A DNA stretch of 64,000 nt, taken from positions 65,329-129,328 of the forward strand of contig JAQFVV010001021.1 of assembly GCA_028023455.1 (NCBI GenBank), given 5' to 3'. Positions within the stretch are counted from its first letter, which is position 1. Each line of letters begins with the position of its first letter. The notes beneath the pieces are model-generated. The model was given only the letters and a program-made list of their open reading frames with translations. It was not told where the DNA came from and did no database searches. This stretch comes from Epiperipatus broadwayi. Its lineage: Eukaryota > Onychophora > Udeonychophora > Euonychophora > Peripatidae. The translations under genes and the position numbers were made by a program. Of this stretch, positions 45,401 to 57,279 are shown piece after piece.

Positions 45401-46629
45401 TTTTTTGGTTAGTCTAGTTGAGTTTTGGGTTTGGGGTAATTTTGATATATATATATATATATATATAAATGAAAAATTATTCCATATGTTTATGTCCCAC
45501 TTCAAAAGTGAAGATAGATGTTTCAAATTGTATTCATAATGATAGAGGATGGTGAGACTTTCTGTACTGATGAATGTTTGTGATATGATAAAATTAATGT
45601 GAGAGGTGCACTGATAAAAATCAAAAATGTAAAAATATATAATGATAGTTTAATATTAATTTTAAATAATATTCTATATGATATTCAGTTTAATTAAACA
45701 GCAAGTATAACTTTACAAATGTTTTTTTTTTCTTGTAAAAGCCCGACATCTGAGTAATAACTTTTATACAGGTTTTGTATTAATATGCAATATATTATTC
45801 AGTAGATATATTAAATACATGCTCAAGGAATCATATTCTCGTAAAATATAAATATTTGACGATTTTACATATTAAAAATTAATTAATTTCTTATTTATTC
45901 ACTCTACTTTTTAAGAAAAAAAAATAAAAAATATCACTGGATTATTCACACTTCACTTAATTATTTACAAAATATTATATGAAGTCTCCTAAGTTGTAAT
46001 CTTTTAATTCTTTCTAAATAACATTATTATTATAACTAGTATTATATTACAATGATTTTAAGAATAATCTAAAAAGCAATCTTGTAAAAAGTTTAAAGTC
46101 TCTCCACAATATTTATTACATTTACATATATAAATTATTATATACATAAATCTATTGGTATGTATAAAAAAATTAAATAACACTATATGTATAAAGTTTA
46201 ATAAAGTTTTAAAATACTATCATTTCAAATATAATGATTTATATTATATATATTACATTCAAGTTGATATTTACATTTTAAATAAAAGATTGGAAATAAA
46301 GTTAACATATTAATAGTTTTCAAAATGTATTTTGACCAATCACATATCATCAGCTAGCAAATTCAGCACAACTCTCAAATCATAAGTTTAAAAGTTGTGA
46401 ATAAAATTAAATGTAACCTTTAGAAAATATAAGGTCCTAGTTCCTGAGTAGAATTAAGATTAATGATTAAAATATCAAGCAATTAAATAAGTAGTATAGT
46501 AAATGAATATGAATTTAGTATCTAAGCTTATATAAAAAAAATATTTTCAATCTAATAAACAATGATTAATAATAATTTATTTAAAGTGATTGTTGTTTGT
46601 GCTAAAAAATTTGAATTAAATATGTATAT
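45401..46629. other. AT-rich DNA, nothing recognised
   Basis: There is a TA microsatellite at about 45449-45468. I saw no gene or element. Confidence 0.5.
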
Positions 46630-48560
46630 TGATTATAATAATATGTGTGGGTATTCCAGAATCATCATCATTGCCAATCATTATCAATCAACTGCAGGAT
46701 GGAGGTCTCTCCAAGTTCAATCCATTTTCTCTATCACCCTACACACTTTCCTATTTCATCCATCCATCTCACTTGTGGTCTCTTTCTGGGTTTTTTACAC
46801 TCTCATGGAATCCAGTTTAAGATGTTAATTTCCCATTTAGCATCTCTTTTAGAATTATGTCCATCCCAACTCGAGTCTTTTAATTCTTTCAATGATGTCA
46901 GTAATACCTGTTTGTTCTCTTACCCACATATTACATTTTCTATCTCTTCTTGTTACTCGTAACATGCATCTCTCCATACTTGTTTGAATGGTCTGAAGTC
47001 TAAGAATTGCTCTTCTTTTAAATTTTCAAGTTTCAGATTCATAAGTAAGAACTGGTAAAACACATTTATTAAAAATCATCCTTTTCAAACATATAGGTAT
47101 ATTTCTTTTTCATATTAAGTTATTTCTATCAAAAACACTCCAACCAAGTTTAATTCTATGATTAATTTTATCCATTATGTTTCCATCTGTAGTAATAGTC
47201 TGATCAAGGTATTTGTGGTTGTTAATTTTTTCTAACTCCTCATAATCAACCATTATTTTCATCTTTTGAAAAAATCCATTGAACATTACTTTAGTCTTTT
47301 TAACATTTACCTTTAGTGCTACTTTCTTATTTTCATTTGGTAACTCCTGCAATATTTCCTGAAGCTCTAAAACATGGCTTGCAAAAACAATTACATCATC
47401 TGCAAAATCTAAATGACTTAAATAATCTCCATTTACTTTTACTTCTTTAGTTTCCCATTTTAATCCACAAAATACTTCTTTCAGCACTGCTGTAAAATAT
47501 TTTGGAGATATGAGGTCACCTTGTTTTATACCCTTCCCTTCCTAATATCATTATGTAATCTAATTGCTTCTGTTGAATTTTATAAATATTCTTCAAAATA
47601 TGACAATATTCTGGGTCTATACCTGGATGAATCCAATGCTTTAATCACTGAAGACATGTTTATAGAATTGAATGTCTTTTCATAATCTACAAATCCAAAA
47701 CAGAGTGGCAACTTGTATTCATTAGTTCTTTCTATAACTTCTCTCAATACTTCAATATAAATCCAGCTTGTTCTCTTGCTTGATTGAAATTCAATGTTCT
47801 GTATAGATGAGTTGTAATTATCTTGGTAAAACTTTTGTATAAAACTGATAAAAAATTAATAGGTCTGTAATTTCTAATATCTTCTTTATCAGTTTTTAAT
47901 ATTAACACTGTATTGTTCCAATCATTTGATACATCTTTATCATTTAAACATTTTGTATATAACTTTGCCAAAATTCTTTCTATTTCTTCACCTGCTTCTT
48001 TTAATATATCAATTATAATTCCATCATTACCTGGACCTTTTTCTTTCTCCAAAGATTTAATTGCATGTGTCACTTCTTCATTTAAAATTCTGGGCAATTC
48101 AGAAGATATGATAGATGTAGGAAGTACTTGTTCTTTGTTACTATATAATTCTCGATAGAACTCTTCTACCCATTTCATGATGTCATCTCTCTTTTTAGTA
48201 ATAGTTCCATCTTTTTTCTTATTGTAGATATAAGTTTCATACCAATGCCAAAATATTGTTTTACACTCTTGAACCTTTTATTATCTTCTATAACATTCCT
48301 TGCTAGTTCTTGAACCTTTTATTATCTTCTATAACCTTCCTTGCTAGTTCACAGTCTTATATCATTATCACCTTTTTTCATACCATTTTACAAAAGTTAA
48401 GATATTCTATCCTTTTTAATGCATCATTTTATATATCTTCATATTCATTCTTTTTTTCATTAATTCTCTAGTCTCAGGAGAAATTTTATTGGTCACTTGC
48501 AGCTTTCTTTTCCCAGCTGTCTTTGTTGCAGTTTTTAAAGTGTATCAGTTATTTTCTTAT
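46630..48560 (-). pseudogene. RTE-type LINE, reverse transcriptase, decayed
   Basis: Minus strand. WVEEFYRELYSNKEQV leads to EKEKGPGNDGIIIDILKEAG and NYRPINFLSVLYKSFTKI (48178-47744). Broken frames follow, with a GIKQGDLISPKYFTAVLKEVF motif near 47480-47540. FADD lies at 47395-47406 in HLDFADDVIVFA, then KKTKVMFN. The C-terminal part (47050-46650) has RLQTIQTSMERCMLRVTRRD and EQTGITDIIERI. Motif order and wording fit the RTE/BovB clade. The 3' end contains a TGATGATGAT tract, typical of RTE tails. Multiple stops and frameshifts make it inactive. A 42-bp duplication lies near 48272-48348. Confidence 0.88.
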
Positions 48561-49199
48561 TAATTTCATTCAAATCTGAATCATATTCAAAATCTACTAA
48601 TACCTGAAACTGATTTCAGATTAATATTAAAAATCTCCACATTATATAGTTTGTTACAAAGTCATACCATTGGTAGATTTCTCATTAAATTTTAGCTAAA
48701 TCAAAATAAATATGATCTTTATATTTGAATCTATCAAGATCAATGAAGAGTATATTATTATAGAAATATACTATTATAAAATCATTTACTGAAAAAATTA
48801 TAGTTGGTTTTTTAACTGAAAACTTTATTATTTTACACATAATTATTGTGTTCTAGAGGAAACCTATCAAATAATAAATAGCCTTGTTTATAGCTTTAAC
48901 AATGGAATGCAAACATAGAGATTATAATTATAAAAATAAATTCATTATTAGCAATAAAAATAAATAAAATTATTTAAACTCAAATTGCCTTATTAAATTT
49001 AAGTAGTAAGTATTCTCCCATCAAATTACTTAAGTGTAATGAATTAATTCCTTTGTAGCAGTATAACATAGATTATATTTACATTTTTCTAATTTATATC
49101 ACATATATTTCATTAATAAGCTCATATAATATATTAAAAAATAATTTATTAGAACTTTTGTGTGTGTGTGAAATATAACATAGAATTTATTAAACTATA
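48561..49199. other. AT-rich spacer
   Basis: Nothing is recognised between the two RTE fragments. Confidence 0.4.
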
Positions 49200-50720
49200 G
49201 TTCTATTTTTTAGTCAAACATTTCTGGAATTTTTCATGTTCATAGATTTAATTGCATGCCTCATTTCTTCATGGCATTCAAAGAGATAAGAATTATAGAT
49301 GATCATTTGTTTCTTTGTTTTTTATTACTATAGAATTCTTTATAAAAGTGCTCCACACATTTCTTTATGTCATCTCACTTTTTAGTAATAGTTCCATCTT
49401 CTAAATTTTTTATTTCGGAAACAACTTTCCTTTCTTATACTAAAATGCTGTTCTACACTTTTAAGGTTTTTATTTTCTTCTATAATTTTCCTTTTCAATT
49501 GTCAGTTATGCTATTTATATTATTATAAATTCTTTTTCATACCTTTTTTTAAAAAAAACTTTTATTTATTCAATTCTACTTTAATCATTTTTAAAAATTT
49601 TCATATCCTTTTTTCATATATTGTCATCTCAGTAAAAAATTACTGAAAAATTGCTGCTGCTTTTTACCCAGTTATTTTTGTTGTTGTGCTTATTTTAGGC
49701 TATTAATTATTTTCTTATTGATTTCAGTCAAATCTAAAACTTTTTCAAAATGTTAATATTTTAAAATGATTTTCAAGTTGTAACTCCATTCACTTTAGTG
49801 TTTCTGTATGTTATAAAAATCAATTGTTAGTAGTGACATTCGAGTTTTGCATTAACATGTATTTTACAATTCACTAATTGATAATCACTTCCTATGGTGA
49901 ATCTATAAAAAAACATTACAATCTTAAAAAAGATATTTTGTGTTAGTGAAAATATAGTCTTATTCTGCTTTACTTTTATTTGGATGTCAATACTGGTTAA
50001 CATTTTCTTCAAACAAAAAAACAGTTCATATTATAGTTTTTTTTTTGGGAATTCCACAAGATGTGTTTTCTTTTACTTCTATCATTTTAATGAAAATTTA
50101 TCCATATTATTCATTTTTCAATCATTTATCAATTCTATGATTAATATTGTTTGGTCTGATCAAAAAAATTTTATAATTTCATACAAAAAATTCTCTACTT
50201 TTTCATCACAAACAGAAATTGTTGAGGCATAAACTTATTTGGTATCCTGCATTAATTTGAATAACTAGTCTTGGCACTTTATTGATATACCATCAATCTT
50301 CACAATATTGTTTTCTGAATTTTTTTATTTATAATAAATTCATCTCCAATTGTGCTTCCAATAAGTTGTATCTTTGTAGTGATGCACATGTTCATTTATA
50401 AATTAACTGTCTCTTCATCTTTTTTTCTAACTTCATAAATTCAACAATATCATATTGGACAATTCTTCTTCCATTTAATGCAATATTCTCTTATTTAAAA
50501 GTGATCTGCACTATAGATACATATTTAACTTTGTCTATTATGATCTATTTTAAAAAAGATCATTCATATGCATACTAATTCTGCCTCAAAAAGATCAACA
50601 GATATTTTAATTAACAACTGTAAGACAATTGAGAAAAAAATATATGGTGATTTTTGATCTTAAATTCAGATGCATAAACTCACACTGCACTAATAGTCCA
50701 TCCATTTTTGTTTACTATAT
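49200..50720 (-). pseudogene. RTE-type LINE, second fragment (endonuclease side)
   Basis: 49250-49560 repeats, in diverged form, the segment at 48050-48400 of the first fragment, so this is a separate copy in the same orientation. Further along the minus strand, FTIGSDYQLVNCKIHV (49900-49840) resembles the SDH-R-LV end of the apurinic-type endonuclease. Scraps such as RRIVQYDIVEF (about 50455) may be earlier parts. It is very decayed. Confidence 0.6.
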
Positions 50721-51430
50721 GAATATACCTTGTAAATACAGCTGCAATAACAAGAATAAAAGAAGTAAACAATGAAAATTTCCTCTAGTGGATTTCTTTA
50801 AAACCTGAAAAATGAAATAACAAACTCTTATGTAATATATTTAATTAATATATTATATTTAACCAGTAACAACATTTAGACTACAATTTGGTATCTCATA
50901 CTAGTATTAAGCTATGTATTTTTACTTCCAATTTGAATTTTTTACTATAAGCATTATTTATATAAAGTTAAATTTTTTTATGAAAAAATTTAAATTATAT
51001 ACTGAGAAAATGAAATAAAATTTACTTTTGTTTATCATGATTCAGTTGACAGATTTTTTATATTAGTGGAGTCCTTTTATTTATAATCAATGGCATTAAT
51101 GAAATAAATTTATTACTTATCATTGTTACCATTGGTTACAATAAATTTAATAATATTAATTTTAAAAAATAGCAAAAACATATGATCATTTGAAAAAGAT
51201 AAAAAAAATTTATGTCTAGACTACAATCAATACTAAATGAGAAAAGGAAAGGAAGGATATAAAAGTAAAACTACATATCCTAAATTCAAATTAATTTGAC
51301 TTTCACAAAATAGATACATACATTGGAAAAGTATTGAAAGAGATATCTGTTCAAATTAATAAATGATATAAAATGACATATTTAAATTTTGATGTGATTA
51401 TAATATACTAATAGTAACCATTACACATTA
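50721..51430. other. AT-rich DNA, nothing recognised
   Basis: I see no ORF, element end or RNA gene here. Confidence 0.45.
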
Positions 51431-51501
51431 ATTAATAAGTAATTTAGATTGCGCTTTACACAAAAAAGTGAAGCTTGTCTCAATCTTATTAAAAGTTATA
51501 T

Positions 51502-51544
51502 GGCTTAGAGCTTTCAGAGACCTTGTGTCTCTATAATCATAGCC
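51502..51544 (-). ncRNA. Hammerhead-like fold, A3-U8 type
   Basis: GGCU / core AUGAUUA / unpaired U / stem II AGAGAC-ACAAG-GUCUCU / GAA / stem III AG-CU-CU / A / AGCC. Stem I (4 pairs), stem II (6) and stem III (2) are all perfect. Position 3 is A and position 8 is U. Of all copies here it has the best pairing. Confidence 0.55.
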
Positions 51545-51599
51545 TACTTTCAACTGAAGTTTAGCTTTTATTTATGTAAAATTTTATGCAAATTTTATA

Positions 51600-51925
51600 A
51601 CAACCATTTTCTGGAGATTGCAAAGCACAATTCTTTCTGGTTTATTGCCCAATTGTCATTTGCAATAAAGCACACTACTTTAATTTTTCATTTCATATCA
51701 TTACATTACATGCATAGTGCCCTTGCCATAGTGGGTTCGAACACATGACCTGTTGTTTTTTGGTGCTCAAAGAATATGGATCTGTTTTCATCATTATTTA
51801 TAGCTTTCCTGTACAAATAATGATGTTGAGATGTTCTTGTTGTAATGTTGGTACATGTCTCCCCATAATATGCTGCTCTACATCCATTGGTTGGGCATAA
51901 AATTTTATAAACTGCTTGGGCTATT
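51600..51925 (-). pseudogene. PLE GIY-YIG domain, left palindrome arm
   Basis: From 51925 on the minus strand: AQAVYKILCPTNGCRAAYYG and ETCTNITTRTSQHHYLYRKA form the GIY-YIG core. IFFEHQKTTGHVFEPTMARA follows. Stops near 51710 and 51690 break the tail before CFIANDNWAINQ and the final residues. The sequence is closest to 25370-25777 among the copies here. Confidence 0.8.
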
Positions 51926-51930
51926 TAATA

Positions 51931-52160
51931 AGAACATCTCAACATCATTATTTGTACAGGAAAGCTATAAATAACGATGAAAACAGATCCATATTCTTCA
52001 AGCACCAAAAAACAACAGGCCATGTGTTCGAACCCACTATAGCAAGAACACTATGCACAGAATGTAATAATGTGAAATGAAAAATTAAAGAGGCATGCTT
52101 TATTGAATATGACAATTGTGCAATAAACTGGAAAGAATCGTGCTTTGCAATTTCCAGAAA
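51931..52160 (+). pseudogene. PLE GIY-YIG domain, right palindrome arm
   Basis: It lacks the first third of the domain. It reads ENRSIFFKHQKTTGHVFEPT, with a frame break upstream near 51970, then a stop and KEACFIEYDNCAINWKESCF. It mirrors the left arm with scattered substitutions. Confidence 0.75.
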
Positions 52161-52222
52161 ATGGTCCTTATAAAATTTGCATAAAATTTTACGTAAACAA
52201 AGCTAAACTTCAGTTGAAAGTA

Positions 52223-52265
52223 GGCTATGATTATGGAGACATAAGGTCTCTGAAAGTGCTATGCC
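52223..52265 (+). ncRNA. Hammerhead-like fold, right palindrome arm
   Basis: This mirrors 51502-51544: GGCU / AUGAUUA / U / GGAGAC-AUAAG-GUCUCU / GAA / AG-UG-CU / A / UGCC. The first stem I pair is lost (U-U); the rest holds. Confidence 0.5.
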
Positions 52266-52506
52266 ATATAACTTTTAAAAAGATTGAGACAAGCTTCACT
52301 TTTTTGCGTAAAGCACAATCTAAATTACTTACTAATCAAAGATGAAGTAGAAAACTAGTATTTTATTAATTAATAATATATTTAAGTACAATTTATATCT
52401 TAAAACAGGCAAAACTCACTATACACATTGCCACACACAGCAAGCTAGAGTAATCAATGGATTCCAGAAGGCTTGTGTAAAAAATCCCCATCTAGTACTT
52501 ACTCAT

Positions 52507-52554
52507 CCAATATCCGACTAGTTTCTGGATTGTAGCCTTCATCAGTGAGGAGCC
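52507..52554 (-). ncRNA. Hammerhead ribozyme motif
   Basis: CTGATGA, a GG-CTACAAT-CC stem II, GAAAC and the TAGTC cleavage region are present. A short deletion after the cleavage site weakens stem I. Confidence 0.55.
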
Positions 52555-52951
52555 TTGGATCTGAGAGCACTGCACCTAGATCTTGGGATCTAAGGCAACC
52601 CTCCAGAAGCCATCTTTTATCTCCACCTAACTACAAAACTATGAGTCTTAAACTGAAAACACCTTAATATTTTTAATCTGATCCCATTAACTTATATAGT
52701 CATAGAGGTCTGAACTCAGTTCAGTACCTATACATTTTGGTGTTTTTGATTCTTTAATAACCAGAGATACCACTATTCTATTAGGCAGAATTGGTTTTAA
52801 GCCAATAAACATCACACAATCACCATACTTGTTTATAACTGTTGTTAAAACAGGAAAAACTCACTATACATATTGCCACACACAGAAAGCTACAATAATC
52901 GATGGATGCCAGAAGGCTTGTGCATAAAATCCCCATCTAGTGCCTACTAAT

Positions 52952-53002
52952 CCAATATATCCAGACTAGTTTCTGGTTTGTGGCCTTCATCAGTGAGGAG
53001 CC
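52952..53002 (-). ncRNA. Hammerhead ribozyme motif
   Basis: Complete core: CTGATGA, stem II GG-CCACAAA-CC, GAAAC, two-pair stem III with TA loop, GTC, then TGGATATATTGG as the stem I strand. Confidence 0.65.
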
Positions 53003-53446
53003 ATGGATCTGAGAGCACTTCACCTATATCTTAGGATCTAATACAACCCTTCAAAAGATGGGGATTTATGCACAAGTCTTCTGGCATCCATTGATTACTC
53101 TACCTTGCTATATGTAGCAATACATATAGTGAGTTTTGCCTGTTTTAACAACAGTTATAAGCAAGCATAAGGAATGGTGATTGTGTGTTGTTTATTGGCT
53201 TAAAACCAATCCTGCCTAATAGTATACTGGTGACTATTGTTATTAAAGAACCAAAGACATCAAAATGTACAGGTACTGAACTGAGTTCAGACCTATATGC
53301 CTATATAGGCTAATGAGCTTAAATTGAAAATATTAAAGTGTTTTCAGTTTAAGACTCATAGTTTTGTAGTTAAGTGGAGATAAAAGGTGGCTGCTGGAGG
53401 AGATGCATTAGACCCTAAGATCTAGATGCAGTGCTCTCAGATCCAA

Positions 53447-53497
53447 GGCTCATCGCTGACAATATCCACAAGCCAGAAACTTGTCTGGGGATATTGG
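53447..53497 (+). ncRNA. Degenerate hammerhead motif
   Basis: The forward monomer has CTGACAA in place of CTGATGA, with GAAAC and a TTGTC cleavage region. The core is lost. Confidence 0.5.
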
Positions 53498-53670
53498 ATG
53501 AGTTGGCACTAGATGGAGATTTTATGCACAAGCCTTATTGCATCAATTGATTAATCTAGTGTGCTGTGTGTGGCAATACATATAATGAGTTTTGCCTGTT
53601 TTAACAACAGTTATAAGCAAGCATAAGAAATAGTGATCATGTGATGTTTATTTTCTTAATTTATATCTTA

Positions 53671-54517
53671 CATAATAAATATAACAAAAAATATTTATAA
53701 TTAATCAAAATAGACTTTGTTTAATGTTCCTATTATTTTTAAGTGTTAGACAAATTTATAAGATATGTGTAGTTATTAAACTTACCATAATCGGTAATAC
53801 ATTTAAATTGATAAAAATTAATCTAATGCATTACTTAATATTTATATTTTGAAATAAATATTAAACCACTTTTTTCAATATAAATTAAAACATATATAAA
53901 AAATAAAACAAACATTTTTAGTAACAAAATTAAATGAATTATAATTAATTTATAATAGAATAAAATTATAAGAACAGGAAAGACTTTAATATAGCCTGCA
54001 AATTTGAGAACACCAATTGTAACAGAATAATAAAATAAAAATGTGAAAAGCTAATATTTTAGACCACTCTACAAATTTGAGAGCTAATTGTAACAGAATA
54101 AGATGAAAATAATGTAAACAAAGCAACACTATTGCATAAGTACTAATATGTACTGTTGGGTAAATCAATTATAATAGGATAAAAATATTTAATGGTGGAA
54201 AGAGGTTTTGTTATCCCAAAGATTTATGCACATTAACATATCATTATTAATAAAATATATGATTTTTTCTCTTATAAAATCTCATAAATTTACAACATTA
54301 AATTGTAATGGAATAAAATGTTTAAAATATTAAAACTATAATGAAACACAATATGCAACATCAACTCATCTAACATACTTCCCTATTTGTGCTAACTTAT
54401 AATGATATAAAATGAAAATCATTACTTTCAATAACCTTGTAATTTATAATATCTAAATCATAATAATACGAAATAAATGAAAGTCCTTTATTTGACACTT
54501 ATATAATAACAAGTAGC
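53671..54517. other. AT-rich DNA, nothing recognised
   Basis: This stretch contains no gene or repeat that I can identify. Confidence 0.45.
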
Positions 54518-54533
54518 AAATCATGCTAAATTA

Positions 54534-54645
54534 GTCAAGCGTTGGTAGCCAAGAGGTCAGCGCAGTGGCCTTTCAAGCAAGCAGTTGCATGCAGACGGTT
54601 GTTGTGGGTTCGCTTCCTGGCCAATGCTATAACATATAAAATAGG
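54534..54645 (+). mobile_element. tRNA-derived SINE, 112 bp
   Basis: A tRNA-like body carries a box-A-like TAGCCAAGAGGTCAG and a box-B-like GGGTTCGCTTCC at tRNA spacing with a long variable region, as in Leu or Ser tRNAs. A short A-rich tail follows. Perfect 16-bp duplications AAATCATGCTAAATTA flank it (54518-54533 and 54646-54661), so it is a retroposed copy, not a tRNA gene. The box B carries a C where A is usual. Confidence 0.8.
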
Positions 54646-54661
54646 AAATCATGCTAAATTA

Positions 54662-55176
54662 TTCTTTAAATCAATAAAGCCAGGTTATTAAAGTCTAAAT
54701 CCTAATTACCCTAATACGCATAGTATTTTAATACTTTATTATAAGCAAATTGTAATATTAAAAGCTTAATATTTAAATAAAATATATAATCTATTATAAT
54801 GAGCTTTAAATCTAAACAAAGTAAATCATTCTATTGAATGTAATTCAAATGCCAGTTTCGATGTAAGCAATTATCAATTTTATAACATCATAAAATTACC
54901 ATCTTTCTAATTAAACAATGAGTTACTATAACATACATCCAATAAATAATTGTTTAAATTAACATATGGGCATCCAATTATAATCACCTTTGCTTACCCT
55001 AAATAATTAATATATTTATACTTATAAACTATTGAACTAGCTCAGATATAAATTTTTTATCCAAAAATCACTATGCATACAACTGTTAAAATAATTATGG
55101 TGATCTTGTAATTAGTTATCAAACATATAGCTATGCCAAATTAATTAATCTATTATCATATATATATATATAACAG

Positions 55177-55208
<32 letters not shown>

Positions 55209-56449
55209 ACAGAAAGTAATATGTAATAATACATACACTTACCAATCCAATCGTTTGATTCCTGGACTATTTTATAATTATTTATTATAAAATATATGGT
55301 GTAACTCAATACATAACTACTATATATTAACATTTTATTAGCCAATAAATTTGCATTATTAATTGAAATGACAACAAAAGCCAGGTTATTTATTTAGATA
55401 AATTAAAAATTTATTAAAAATAAATATAAAAATGTCAAATAGATAATAACATTTGTGATATATACTCTAATTAAATATGACATCTGTTCTCCGTCTAAAT
55501 TAATATTAACAAAAATAGATACAACAAAAATTCACCTATTCAATGCTTAATATGCGATATATAAAATTTATATGAAACGAAAATGTTGAGACACACATAC
55601 ATTATTTAAAATATAAAAAAGCTAATATATAATTCTATGTTGATTAAAATAAAATATAATAATAATAAGTTTGTTTATTTCTTCACCTTAATTTTCAAAT
55701 AAAATATCAATGAACAATCATTAAAATTTAAGATTGAAATTCAAATCTAAACTAAGTTTAACTTTCTTTTATTTCTTGCATACAAAAACAAATAATTAAC
55801 TAACTTAAAGTCATAATATTTACAAAATATTATATGAATAAATACATAAATAAAATACATGTTAAAATACGATCTGATCACAGTCCTCCTGTATGAACCT
55901 TCAAAGAAAGACAATAGTTCCAATGTTTTTTTTTCTGTGAGCTATAATTTAATGGTACTCACTAATCCAAACAAGGTACAAGTATCTTAAACAGTTATCC
56001 AAAATAATACTATATTGATAAATTTCACTATTCTTAAAATATTATTTTTTTATCTTTTATCAATCAAACTTTTGATATCGTAATAACAATATGAATAAAC
56101 AGACACTGGTATCCACTTATAATAATACAATTGTAGAAATAAATTGATTTAAATCCTATGTTAAAATACTTCAATTGATGTCATTTTCATAATTGAATCT
56201 GTTATACTCTTTATTCACTCTAATATCAAAATCACACTGTGTGTTCCATTCTAAAAATCTCTTTACAATACAATAAAATAAAAAATAATCATTATAATAG
56301 TTTTATTTATTCTTCAGATATAGTAGGTAAAGTAGTTTTGCTTAACATAGGCTTCTTATATGGAAAGGGTGAATACAGTAGGGTAAATTTAATTAAAATT
56401 TTGTGTAATATTGATATAATTAACCACTTCCTTTAACTTATTTACCCAG
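54662..56449. other. AT-rich DNA with AT microsatellite
   Basis: AT runs lie at about 55157-55171 and 55185-55208. No gene is recognised. Confidence 0.5.
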
Positions 56450-56569
56450 TTACAATGGCTGACTTCCAGGTATACCTTAAACAATCTACCCAATTTACAC
56501 ATAATTTATTGCACAGGTTAGACTATGGTTTATTAATTGAACACAAAACATGATTTATATTTTTTATCA

Positions 56570-56970
56570 TTCAATCTAAATCTTTCAACTCAGACAGGAA
56601 TGATGTAGCAAGATCTGTCAAAATAGCCTTAAGTTTCCCTATCAATACAAAATGTAATTCCTGAAACTACTTTATTACAATGCTTAAAGTAGCTTTGGTC
56701 ATTGGGTTCACACCCACAAGTTTAAAAAATCATCATAAATGATAAATACAAACTTAAATTTCCTAAATTAGATTAAATGACCATAAAAATCTATCGCTAA
56801 AAGATAATTGTGACAATTAGGTAAAATTAGTTGAAATGTACCTGACAATTTATTAGTGCACTGTGATCATCATTTCATAATACCTATGCCTGCTCAATAT
56901 GGATGCATACATACTAGGTCAGTAGAATAGTCTTAGTCCAACTTATTCTACTTTTCTGGATGCATAATAT
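56570..56970 (-). pseudogene. Gypsy integrase core remnant
   Basis: LLAIDFYGHLI (first catalytic Asp context, near 56810) is followed by KFVFIIYDDF, NPMTKATLS and ELHFVLIGKLKAILTDLATS in shifting frames. This fits an integrase catalytic core. The zinc-binding N-terminus is not clear. Confidence 0.6.
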
Positions 56971-57279
56971 CATAAAGACAATGAATATAATAAATTAACC
57001 TATTCATGATTCTCCACAATTGTTCATGGCCTTATCTAACTTTATAAAACAACAGATTTTGAAATTCTTACACCTCAATATATAATACTGATAATCATGT
57101 CTTAACTGCTCTGGATTCTACTTTTTTAATCATATATTGAATAATAGCATCCAATTTTGAATCCTGCAATTGTAATATTGGTAAATTTTTAAAATCAATA
57201 GAAAAATGACCCTATTGAAAAGATTATCTACATTTATATGATATTGTCTATTTTGATATGATTCCTACTTAGGATATCT

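Larger units (their letters stand above)
51431..52336. mobile_element. Palindromic PLE 3' end
   Basis: Left arm 51431-51838 is the inverted match of 51930-52336. The left arm extends further, to about 51925, so the centre has an unmatched 90-bp stretch encoding the nuclease start. There is no reverse transcriptase. Each arm holds the C-terminal GIY-YIG region, untranslated tail and hammerhead-like fold. Confidence 0.85.
52403..53657. mobile_element. Palindromic array of hammerhead monomers
   Basis: Two reverse-oriented monomers (from 52403 and about 52847, period about 445 bp, the second partial) meet two forward ones near 53055. The first forward one is partial; its end at 53131 and the next at 53587 are 456 bp apart. 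Perfect 13-bp duplications AATTTATATCTTA flank the whole at 52390-52402 and 53658-53670, so the four-unit array was inserted as one. It has no coding capacity and is the same family as 4255-5040 and 9297-9536. Confidence 0.85.

Noticed and set aside
51725-51755. Box-B-like GGGTTCGAAC suggesting a tRNA
   Set aside because: It is the reverse complement of PLE nuclease codons (VFEPT), conserved in both palindrome arms, and no box A or cloverleaf is present.
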